Source: Streptosporangiaceae bacterium
GTDB lineage: Bacteria; Actinomycetota; Actinomycetes; Streptosporangiales; Streptosporangiaceae
NCBI GenBank assembly: GCA_025934635.1
Contig: JAICWX010000140.1
Span: 1-21,418, forward strand
Direction of reading: 5' to 3'
DNA: 21,418 nucleotides
Shown: in pieces, positions 8,753 through 14,866 of the stretch
Layout of the letters: every line of letters begins with the position of its first letter
How positions within the stretch are numbered: the first letter of the stretch is position 1
Position numbers and translations under genes: made by a program
The notes under the pieces: model-generated
What the model saw: only the letters and a program-made list of their open reading frames with translations
What the model was told of the DNA's origin: nothing
The model's database searches: none

Positions 8753-9706
8753 ATGCCGGCCGACATGAGGGCCCGGCTCGGCCAGACCGACCTGCCCAAC
8801 CTGGTGCTGTCCGCGTCCGGCTGCGCGGGCGCCGGGCGGGAGCTCGCCCAGTTCATCGACGTGGCCCGGGTGGGCGCGGTGATCAGCAAGTCGATCATGG
8901 CCGAACCCCATACCGGCAACCCCGCCCCGCGGCTGGCCGAGACGCCGAGCGGCCTGCTGAACTCGGTGGGCCTGCAGGGCCCGGGCATGGACGCGTTCCT
9001 GCAGCGGGACCTGCCGTGGCTGCTGTCCCGCGGCGCCCGGGTCGTGGTCTCGATCGCGGGCCAGACCATCCGCGAGTTCGCCGGGCTGGCCACCCGGCTG
9101 TCCGACACCGCCGGGGTGTCGGCCATCGAGGTCAACCTGTCCTGCCCCAACGCCGAGGACGCCGGGCAGCCGTTCGCGCTCGACCCGCAGCGGGCCGGCA
9201 GCGTGATCGCGGCCGTGCGCGGCAGCGCCCGGTACGACATCCCGGTGTTCGCCAAGCTGTCGCCGGACGTGACCGACATCGTGGCCGTGGCCAGTGCGTG
9301 CGTCGCGGCCGGCGCGGACGGCCTGTCGCTGATCAACACGCTGCTCGGCATGGCCATCGACCCGGCCACCATGCGGCCTGCCCTGGCCGGCAAGTACGGC
9401 GGCCTGTCCGGCCCGGCCATCAGGCCGGTCGCGGTGCGCTGCGTGTGGCAGGTCCGGGCCGCGTTCCCCGACGTGCCGATCATCGGCTCCGGCGGCGTGC
9501 GCACCGGCCGGGACGCGCTGGAGCTGCTGCTCGCGGGCGCGTCCATGATCGCCGTGGGCACGGAGATCATCCACGATCCCTCGGCCTGCTCGCGCGTGCT
9601 GAGGGAGCTGGAGGAGGAACTGGCGGCGATCGGCACGGACCGCGCCGCCGACGTGATCGGCCAGGCGCACGGCCGGACGCCCAGAGGGCTGGCCTGGCGC
9701 GCCTAG
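8753..9706 (+). CDS. pyrD: Dihydroorotate dehydrogenase, class 1B catalytic subunit
   Basis: PyrD oxidises dihydroorotate to orotate at an FMN cofactor in the cytosol. The 317-residue TIM-barrel protein has SKSIMAEPHTGNPAPRLAE (45-63), the active-site loop VNLSCPNAED (127-136) with catalytic Cys131, the FMN-binding Lys168 in FAKLSPDVTD, INTLLGMAID and the phosphate-binding GSGGVRTG (245-252) and GTEIIHDP. No N-terminal membrane helix is present, which fits class 1 and not the quinone-linked class 2. Adjacent pyrK supports class 1B. The ATG at 8753 is preceded by a short G run right after the pyrK stop; an ATG at 8765 is possible but less well placed. Confidence 0.94.
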   Translation: MPADMRARLGQTDLPNLVLSASGCAGAGRELAQFIDVARVGAVISKSIMAEPHTGNPAPRLAETPSGLLNSVGLQGPGMDAFLQRDLPWLLSRGARVVVSIAGQTIREFAGLATRLSDTAGVSAIEVNLSCPNAEDAGQPFALDPQRAGSVIAAVRGSARYDIPVFAKLSPDVTDIVAVASACVAAGADGLSLINTLLGMAIDPATMRPALAGKYGGLSGPAIRPVAVRCVWQVRAAFPDVPIIGSGGVRTGRDALELLLAGASMIAVGTEIIHDPSACSRVLRELEEELAAIGTDRAADVIGQAHGRTPRGLAWRA

Positions 9707-9765
9707 ATGACACTATGTAAGCAGAAAACGGCGATCTGTAACGTGGTTAACAGAGGAGTGGGACC
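9707..9765. promoter_or_regulatory. pyrD-pyrF gap with GTAAC-GTG-GTTAAC dyad
   Basis: This 59-bp gap is far less GC-rich than the genes and interrupts an otherwise overlapping operon. CTGTAAC (9736-9742) and GTTAACAG (9746-9753) form an imperfect inverted repeat around GTG, resembling the GTAAC-G-GTTAC dyad at 29-39. The pyrF RBS GAGGAG follows at 9753-9758. It could be an internal operator, or the edge of a segment in which pyrF was replaced. Function is not established. Confidence 0.4.
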
Positions 9766-10359
9766 GTGAGCACGCCTGCACCGGTGGCCGTCGCGCTGGA
9801 CGCCCCCGACCTGGAGACCGCGGCGCGGTGGGCCGCGCTGGTGACCCCGCACGTGAGCACCGTCAAGGTCGGGCTCGAGCTCTACCTGCGCTACGGGCCG
9901 GAAGTCGTCGCGACGGTGCGGGGCGCCAGCCGCGTGTCCGTGTTCCTCGACCTCAAGCTGCATGACATCCCGGCCACCATGGTGGCCGCGGTCACCGTGC
10001 TCACCTCGCTCAGCGATGACGACCTCGGCCGGATCGGGCTCAGCGGCCCGGTATCGGACGCGGTCCGGCGGCTGGCCGTGCTCTCGGTCGAGGCCGGAGC
10101 GCAGGGCCTGGTCTGCTCGCCGCGCGAGGTGGCCGCGGTCCGGTCCGAGGTCGGCGACGATGTGACACTGATCACGCCGGGTGTCCGGCCGGCCGGCAGC
10201 GGCGCGGACGACCAGGCCCGGGTAGCCACCCCGGAGGAGGCATTGCTGGCGGGCGCGGACCTGCTGGTGATCGGGCGCCCCATCACCCGGGCGCCCGATC
10301 CCGGCGCCGCCGCGGCGGCCATCGCCGCGTCATTGCGCCGGGTAGCCGTCGCGCGTTAA
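9766..10359 (+). CDS. pyrF: Orotidine-5'-phosphate decarboxylase, type 1, with internal deletion
   Basis: PyrF decarboxylates OMP to UMP, the last step of the pathway. Family motifs are clear: VALD (Asp12), KVGLELY (Lys34), [10 protein letters not shown] with the catalytic Asp62-Lys64-Asp67, TVLTS (77-81), ITPGVRP (136-142), DDQARVATP and VIGRPIT (168-174). The protein has only 197 residues; type 1 enzymes have about 230-245. After HDIPATM the next conserved block is AVTVLTS almost at once, so about 40-45 residues are missing. These hold strand beta4 with the VHAxGG motif and helix alpha4. The reading frame is intact. The junction lies on a perfect 18-bp palindrome (9971-9988). GTG start with GAGGAG at 9753-9758. 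Whether it is active is doubtful. Type 1 is also unexpected here: Mycobacterium and Streptomyces have type 2 at this position. Confidence 0.9.
   Translation: MSTPAPVAVALDAPDLETAARWAALVTPHVSTVKVGLELYLRYGPEVVATVRGASRVSVFLDLKLHDIPATMVAAVTVLTSLSDDDLGRIGLSGPVSDAVRRLAVLSVEAGAQGLVCSPREVAAVRSEVGDDVTLITPGVRPAGSGADDQARVATPEEALLAGADLLVIGRPITRAPDPGAAAAAIAASLRRVAVAR
9971..9988. repeat. Perfect 18-bp palindrome at the pyrF deletion junction
   Basis: CGGCCACCATGGTGGCCG is its own reverse complement. It covers the codons for the ATMVA segment, exactly where the conserved beta3 block (HDIP) is joined to the beta5 block (TVLTS). The coincidence suggests that the palindrome either formed at or promoted the deletion. 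An assembly artefact is also possible. Confidence 0.7.
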
Positions 10360-10387
10360 CCGGGCCGTTCCGGGTAACCGGCAGGCG

Positions 10388-10439
10388 GACATGGATGGAG
10401 CATCAATGCTGCGATCGCGACATGGATGGAGCATCAATG
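10388..10439. repeat. Two 21-bp direct repeats, each an imperfect palindrome
   Basis: Identical 21-bp copies lie at 10388-10408 and 10419-10439, so their starts are 31 bp apart, close to three helical turns. The core CATGGATGGAGCATCAATG is itself a dyad: CAT-n-GATG / CATC-n-ATG around GAG. The 10-bp spacer contains the palindrome GCGATCGC. This looks like a pair of protein-binding sites on one face of the helix. With only two copies it is not a CRISPR array. Confidence 0.7.
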
Positions 10440-10557
10440 TCGTTTGCCGGGAGCGGGTCAGGGTCAGGCCGGCGACGGGCGTGAGCCGTGGAACTGATGC
10501 TAGGGCTGAGGCGGCATGCCGGAGAATCCAGGGCAGGGCATCGCCAACCCTGGCTCG

Positions 10558-10592
10558 CGCCTGACTCGCGCGATGCTCGCGCGAGTCAGGCG
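10558..10592 (+). terminator. 15-bp perfect stem-loop, candidate pyr operon terminator
   Basis: CGCCTGACTCGCGCG (10558-10572) and CGCGCGAGTCAGGCG (10578-10592) are perfect complements with a five-base loop ATGCT. The loop and flank are duplicated: CGATGCTCGCG occurs at 10571-10581 and again at 10591-10601. It is the strongest hairpin downstream of pyrF but lies about 200 bp away and lacks a T run, so a terminator role is inferred. Actinobacteria often use such tail-less hairpins. Confidence 0.5.
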
Positions 10593-10726
10593 ATGCTCGC
10601 GTGTGCCTTGAGCACCCGGCACACCGTTAGTGACCTGGGGTGACGCAGGCCTTACCCAGCGAGTATGATGCCGTCGGAAGGCATCGCCAGGCAAGGATAA
10701 ATATCATCGTCACGCTTGAGGCTCAC

Positions 10727-10764
10727 GTTACCGAATATGCTTCATGTTACCCAAGTGACGTAAC
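10727..10764. promoter_or_regulatory. Cluster of GTTACC/GTAAC half-sites
   Basis: GTTACC at 10727-10732, GTTACC at 10746-10751 and GTAAC at 10760-10764 lie within 38 bp, with spacings of 19 and 14 bases. TGACGTAA (10756-10763) overlaps the last one; the same octamer occurs at 250-257 and 10966-10973. This may be a multi-site target of the same unknown regulator as the dyads near pyrR. Confidence 0.35.
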
Positions 10765-10932
10765 GAGATGAGTGTTGTATGTCTGGCGAATCGATGACGC
10801 GCCGCGCAGGTGCCGAACCCGCGACACGGGGATGGCCTACGCTGGTGTCCGGTGGCGCTGACAACGGGATATCACCACGTGAGACCCTTAACCGGGGCAG
10901 GGGGCGTCGGTTGATGACTCTGAGTAATAAGT

Positions 10933-10976
10933 CGGTTACAGAAAGTAATATATTTCAATTTGTAATGACGTAACCG
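10933..10976. repeat. Inverted repeat CGGTTAC / GTAACCG around an AT-rich core
   Basis: CGGTTAC (10933-10939) and GTAACCG (10970-10976) are 7-bp inverted arms separated by 30 bases of strikingly AT-rich DNA. The pair lies just upstream of the predicted mihF promoter and again uses the GTTACC half-site. Confidence 0.45.
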
Positions 10977-10986
10977 GCAGTTTGCG

Positions 10987-11016
10987 TTGCCTAATGGGTA
11001 CGTGATTGGCTAGTTT
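10987..11016 (+). promoter_or_regulatory. Predicted mihF operon promoter
   Basis: TTGCCT (10987-10992) and TAGTTT (11011-11016) are separated by 18 bases and fit the actinobacterial TTGnnn / TAnnnT pattern. A start near 11023 would give a leader of about 40 nt before the mihF GTG. This is inferred from sequence pattern only. Confidence 0.35.
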
Positions 11017-11062
11017 CCCCTCCCGACAAACCTTTTTCCAACGAAACCCGAGGTGACCCCGA

Positions 11063-11383
11063 GTGGCTCTTCCTCCCCTCACCCCCGAAGAACGTGCGGC
11101 TGCCCTGGAGAAGGCAGCTAGAGCACGGAAAGAACGCGCCGAGGTGAAGAACCGCCTCAAGCGCGGGGCCACGTCCTTGTCTGACGTCATCAAGGAAGGC
11201 GGAACTGATGACGTGATTGGCAAGATGAAGGTCTCGGCTCTGCTCGAATCCCTGCCGGGCGTAGGCAAGGTGCGGGCAAAGCAGATCATGGAAAGGCTTG
11301 GTATCGCGGAATCGCGCCGTGTGCGCGGACTGGGTACCAACCAGCGCTCTGCGCTTGAGCAAGAGTTCGGTGCCGATATCTGA
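11063..11383 (+). CDS. mihF: Actinobacterial integration host factor (mIHF/sIHF)
   Basis: This small nucleoid-associated DNA-binding protein bends and condenses DNA, and in mycobacteria it is needed for phage L5 integration. The 106-residue sequence has the typical N-terminal helix [19 protein letters not shown], a Lys/Arg-rich middle (KNRLKRG), [20 protein letters not shown] with the helix-hairpin-helix-like GVGKV element (66-70) and [18 protein letters not shown] at the C terminus. The GTG start is backed by AGGTG at 11051-11055. The mihF-gmk-rpoZ order is conserved in actinobacteria. It leads its own transcription unit after a 703-bp gap. Confidence 0.95.
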   Translation: MALPPLTPEERAAALEKAARARKERAEVKNRLKRGATSLSDVIKEGGTDDVIGKMKVSALLESLPGVGKVRAKQIMERLGIAESRRVRGLGTNQRSALEQEFGADI

Positions 11384-11993
11384 TCCACGCGGCAGGGGGG
11401 AGCCGAACCCATCAGGTCTTGGCAGTGCCGCGGTCGCGACCCCGGTGCATTCGCGGCTGACCGTGCTCTCCGGGCCCTCCGGGGTCGGGAAGAGCACGGT
11501 CGTCGCCGAACTGAACAGGACGTGCCCCGGGATCTGGATTTCCGTGTCGGTCACGACACGGCGTCCGCGTCCCGGGGAAGTGGACGGGCGCGAATATCAC
11601 TTTGTCGATGACCGCGAGTTTGACCGCCTGGTAGACGCCGGCGCGTTGCTCGAGTGGGCCCAGTTCGCCGGCAACCGGTACGGAACTCCCCGGGATCCGC
11701 TAAACGCCAAACTCGCGATGGGCGTTGCGTGCCTGCTCGAGATCGACCTCGCCGGGGCGCGCCAGGTCAAGGACGCGGTGCCGGACGCCCGGCTGGTATT
11801 CCTCGCCCCGCCGTCGTGGGACGAGCTGGTGCGCAGGCTCACCGGCCGCGGCACCGAGTCGGCCGAGGTGATGGAGCGCAGGCTGGCGGCCGCCCGGGAC
11901 GAGCTCGCGGCGGCCGGGGAATTCGAGGTCACGCTGGTTAACACATCCGTCCAGGACGTGTGCGGCCAGCTGGTAGCCTTGATGAAGCATTGA
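11370..11993 (+). CDS. gmk: Guanylate kinase
   Basis: Gmk phosphorylates GMP (and dGMP) to GDP with ATP. The P-loop GPSGVGKS lies at about residues 35-42 with the chosen start, followed by [20 protein letters not shown] (GMP-binding), [15 protein letters not shown] and [20 protein letters not shown] with the lid region. The start is uncertain: GTG 11370 overlaps the end of mihF and gives 207 residues with a 28-residue leader before [13 protein letters not shown] 11445 would give 182 residues and a minimal N terminus. GGGGGGAG around 11395-11401 has no suitable start at the right distance. An ATG at 11298 would overlap mihF by 86 bases and is unlikely. Confidence 0.93.
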   Translation: MPISDPRGRGEPNPSGLGSAAVATPVHSRLTVLSGPSGVGKSTVVAELNRTCPGIWISVSVTTRRPRPGEVDGREYHFVDDREFDRLVDAGALLEWAQFAGNRYGTPRDPLNAKLAMGVACLLEIDLAGARQVKDAVPDARLVFLAPPSWDELVRRLTGRGTESAEVMERRLAAARDELAAAGEFEVTLVNTSVQDVCGQLVALMKH

Positions 11994-12009
11994 CAACGGA
12001 AGGCAAAAC

Positions 12010-12282
12010 GTGGCAGGCACTCAGGCCCACCAGGCCGCCGACGGCATCATCAGCCCGCCGATCGACGAGCTTCTCCAGGTCACCGACAGCAAGTACCGGC
12101 TGGTGATCATGGCCGCGAAGCGCGCCCGCCAGATCAACGCCTACTACTCCCAGCTCGGCGAAGGGCTGCTCGAGTACGTCGGGCCGCTGGTGGAGACGCG
12201 CAGCCAGGAGAAGCCGCTGTCCATCTCGCTCCGCGAGATCAAGGAGCGGATGCTCAGCGTCGAGGTCATCGAAGGCAGCTAG
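12010..12282 (+). CDS. rpoZ: DNA-directed RNA polymerase omega subunit
   Basis: Omega is a small subunit that helps beta' fold and assemble into RNA polymerase. The 90-residue protein carries [20 protein letters not shown] and [14 protein letters not shown], the hallmark block of actinobacterial omega, followed by [15 protein letters not shown]. The GTG start follows GGAAGG (11998-12003) by six bases and lies 16 bases after gmk. The conserved gmk-rpoZ-coaBC order supports the call. Confidence 0.96.
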   Translation: MAGTQAHQAADGIISPPIDELLQVTDSKYRLVIMAAKRARQINAYYSQLGEGLLEYVGPLVETRSQEKPLSISLREIKERMLSVEVIEGS

Positions 12283-12295
12283 CGGCCCCGGTACC

Positions 12296-13573
12296 ATGAC
12301 TGCCCGCGTCGTCCTCGGAGTCGGCGCGGGCATTGCCGCGTATAAGGCCTGCGAACTGCTCCGGCTGCTGACCGAATCCGGCCACCAGGTCCGGGTCGTG
12401 CCCACCCCCGACGCCCTTCGCTTCGTCGGCGAGGTCACCTGGGCCGCGCTTTCCGGGCAGCCGGCCACCACCGATGCCTGGACCGGTGTGGCCGAGGTAC
12501 CGCATGTCCGGCTCGGGCAGTCGGCCGACCTCGTGGTGGTCGCGCCCGCCACCGCCGACCTGATGGCCCGGGCCGCCGCCGGGATGGCCGGGGACCTGCT
12601 CACCGCCACCCTGCTCACCGCCCGGTGCCCGGTGCTGTACGCGCCGGCCATGCACACCGAGATGTGGGAGCATCCCGCCACCCAGGCCAACGTGGCGCTG
12701 CTGCGCCGTCGCGGCGCCATCGTCCTGGACCCCGCGACGGGCCGCCTGACCGGCCAGGACAGCGGGGCCGGGCGGCTCCCCGAGCCGGCCGCGATCTTCG
12801 CCGCCGCGATCGCCCTGCTGAACCGCGGCCCGGCCGCCGCGGACCTGGACGGCCGCCGGGTCGTGGTGTCGGCGGGCGGCACCCGGGAGGAAATCGACCC
12901 GGTGCGCTTCATCGGCAACTGGTCCACCGGGACCCAGGGATACGCGCTCGCCCGCACCGCGGTGGCCCGTGGCGCCGAGGTGACCGTGGTAGCGGCCAAC
13001 GTGGCGCTGCCCGACCCGGCCGGGGTCAAGGTCACCCGGGTGGTCTCGGCCCGCGAGCTGCGGGACGCCGTCCTGGCCGCCGCCGAGGGCGCGGACGCGG
13101 TGGTGATGGCCGCCGCCGTGGCCGACTACCGCCCGTCCTCGCGCAGCCCGGCCAAGATCAAGAAGGACGGCCAGCCGCCGGAACCGATCGCGCTGACCGA
13201 GAACCCGGACATCCTGGCCGGGCTGGGGTCCGCCCGCCGCGCCCGGGACCGATCCCCTCTCGAAGACCATGATCCCGAACGAGCCGGGCTCACGTCATCC
13301 TCGCGCCCGCCTCAGGTCCTGGTCGGGTTCGCCGCGGAGACGGATACCTCATCTGCCGCGGCACGGGCTAAGCTGGCCAGAAAGGGCTGTGACCTGCTCG
13401 TAGTAAACCCGGTGGGGGCCGGGCGCGGGTTCGGCACGCCGGATAACGAGGCCGTCGTCTACGGCTCCGACGGGACGGTCACGCCGATCCCGCGGGGCCC
13501 GAAGGAAGCTCTCGCCGACGTGGTGTGGGACCTGGTGGTCGCACGGCTGCCCGAAACGGGCAGTCGCGGATAA
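12296..13573 (+). CDS. coaBC: Bifunctional phosphopantothenoylcysteine decarboxylase / synthetase
   Basis: CoaBC couples 4'-phosphopantothenate to cysteine using CTP (CoaB) and decarboxylates the product to 4'-phosphopantetheine with FMN (CoaC) on the way to CoA. The CoaC half (about 1-175) has His70, VVAPATADL (81-89) and PAMHTEMW (117-124). The CoaB half (about 185-425) has VSAGGTREEIDPVRFIGN (191-208) and the KIKKDG motif (287-292) with the catalytic lysine. Between NPDILAGLG and VLVGFAAET there are about 25 extra residues (312-339, rich in Arg, Asp, Ser and Pro) not expected in the family. The ATG lies 13 bases after rpoZ without a clear RBS. Confidence 0.95.
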   Translation: MTARVVLGVGAGIAAYKACELLRLLTESGHQVRVVPTPDALRFVGEVTWAALSGQPATTDAWTGVAEVPHVRLGQSADLVVVAPATADLMARAAAGMAGDLLTATLLTARCPVLYAPAMHTEMWEHPATQANVALLRRRGAIVLDPATGRLTGQDSGAGRLPEPAAIFAAAIALLNRGPAAADLDGRRVVVSAGGTREEIDPVRFIGNWSTGTQGYALARTAVARGAEVTVVAANVALPDPAGVKVTRVVSARELRDAVLAAAEGADAVVMAAAVADYRPSSRSPAKIKKDGQPPEPIALTENPDILAGLGSARRARDRSPLEDHDPERAGLTSSSRPPQVLVGFAAETDTSSAAARAKLARKGCDLLVVNPVGAGRGFGTPDNEAVVYGSDGTVTPIPRGPKEALADVVWDLVVARLPETGSRG

Positions 13574-13627
13574 ACTCACCGCAGTCCAGCAAACTTAACG
13601 CAGTCACCCAGCGAGGGGAGAGCCGAA

Positions 13628-14821
13628 GTGGCGCGCCGTCTTTTTACATCTGAGTCAGTGACCGAAGGTCATCCGGACAAGATGGCTGACCAGATCAGCG
13701 ATGCCATCCTTGACACCATGATCAAGGATGATCCGGGCAGCCGCGTGGCCGTGGAGACCATGATCACCACCGGTCAGGTGCACGTGGCGGGGGAAGTCAC
13801 GACCCAGACCTATGTCGACATTCCCGGCATCATCCGGGACAAGATCCTTGAGATCGGCTACGACTCGTCGGCTAAGGGGTACGACGGCGCGTCCTGCGGC
13901 GTGTCGGTGTCGATTGGCTCCCAGTCACCGGACATCGCCCAGGGCGTCAACGACGCGTTCGAGTACCGCGAGGGCGAGGGTACCGACGAGCTCGACCGGC
14001 AGGGGGCCGGCGACCAGGGGCTGATGTTCGGCTACGCGTGCCGCGAGACCCCGGAACTGATGCCGCTGCCGATCATGCTGGCGCACAAGCTGGCCCGCCA
14101 GCTGTCCGCGGTGCGCCGCTCCGGCACCGTTCCCTACCTGCGGCCGGACGGCAAGACCCAGGTGACCATCGAGTACGCCGGGGACAAGCCGGTGCGGCTG
14201 GACACGGTCGTGGTCTCGACCCAGCACGCGCCCGACATCAACCTCAAGGAACTGCTCACCCCCGACATCAGGGACTACGTGGTCCAGCCGGTGCTGGCCG
14301 ACGCCGGGATCGACACCGAGGGCTTCCGCCTGCTGGTCAACCCGACCGGCCGGTTCGAGATCGGCGGCCCGATGGGCGACGCCGGGCTGACCGGCCGCAA
14401 GATCATCATCGACACCTACGGCGGCATGGCCCGGCACGGGGGAGGGGCCTTCTCCGGCAAGGACCCGTCCAAGGTGGACCGCAGTGCCGCCTACGCCATG
14501 CGCTGGGTGGCCAAGAACGTGGTGGCGGCGGGCCTGGCCGACCGGTGCGAGGCCCAGGTGGCCTACGCGATCGGCAAGGCCATGCCGGTCGGCCTGTTCA
14601 TCGAGTGCTTCGGCACCGAGAAGGTGCCGGTCGAGAAGATCCAGGACGCCGTGCTGCAGGTCTTCGACCTGCGGCCGCGGGCCATCATCTACGCCCTGGA
14701 CCTGCTCCGGCCCATCTACGCGCAGACCGCGGCGTACGGGCACTTCGGCCGCACCGAGCCGGACTTCTCCTGGGAGCGCACCGACCGCGCGGACCAGCTC
14801 CGCGACGCCGCCGGGTTCTGA
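13628..14821 (+). CDS. metK: S-adenosylmethionine synthetase
   Basis: MetK makes SAM from methionine and ATP, releasing phosphate and pyrophosphate. The 397-residue protein is of usual length. Motifs: TEGHPDK (12-18, with the catalytic His), [12 protein letters not shown] (125-136, ATP-binding), [25 protein letters not shown] (261-285, the glycine-rich P-loop-like segment) and [15 protein letters not shown] near the end. The GTG start has GAGGGGAG (13613-13620) upstream. Only 54 bases separate it from coaBC, so no SAM riboswitch can fit. RsmB, three genes downstream, uses SAM. Confidence 0.97.
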   Translation: MARRLFTSESVTEGHPDKMADQISDAILDTMIKDDPGSRVAVETMITTGQVHVAGEVTTQTYVDIPGIIRDKILEIGYDSSAKGYDGASCGVSVSIGSQSPDIAQGVNDAFEYREGEGTDELDRQGAGDQGLMFGYACRETPELMPLPIMLAHKLARQLSAVRRSGTVPYLRPDGKTQVTIEYAGDKPVRLDTVVVSTQHAPDINLKELLTPDIRDYVVQPVLADAGIDTEGFRLLVNPTGRFEIGGPMGDAGLTGRKIIIDTYGGMARHGGGAFSGKDPSKVDRSAAYAMRWVAKNVVAAGLADRCEAQVAYAIGKAMPVGLFIECFGTEKVPVEKIQDAVLQVFDLRPRAIIYALDLLRPIYAQTAAYGHFGRTEPDFSWERTDRADQLRDAAGF

Positions 14822-14866
14822 GGCGCATGTCCTAACCGGCGCCGCGGGTTCTGGTAGGACGGAACC

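Larger units (their letters stand above)
10360..11062. other. 703-bp non-coding block between pyrF and mihF
   Basis: No supported gene is seen; the ORFs at 10500-10694 (minus) and 10779-10973 (plus) lack an RBS or recognisable protein. The block holds GGTAACCGG just after pyrF (10373-10381), a pair of 21-bp direct repeats (10388-10439), a 15-bp perfect stem-loop (10558-10592), a cluster of GTTACC/GTAAC half-sites (10727-10764), an AT-rich stretch with flanking inverted CGGTTAC/GTAACCG (10933-10976) and a likely mihF promoter. The block separates the pyr operon from the mihF operon. Confidence 0.7.

Noticed and set aside
8539..9720. Plus-strand open frame of 393 codons across pyrK and pyrD
   Set aside because: Out-of-frame shadow, very rich in Arg and Gly, spanning two well-supported genes.
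9950..10010. Frameshift as explanation for the short pyrF
   Set aside because: Both sides of the junction are in the same frame and no alternative frame encodes the missing beta4 block.
10388..10439. CRISPR array
   Set aside because: Only two repeats with a 10-bp spacer and no cas genes.
10779..10973. Plus-strand 64-codon ORF before mihF
   Set aside because: No RBS, no recognisable protein, mixed composition and it runs into the AT-rich inverted-repeat region.
13574..13627. SAM riboswitch upstream of metK
   Set aside because: The 54-bp gap is too short and shows no suitable stem-loops.
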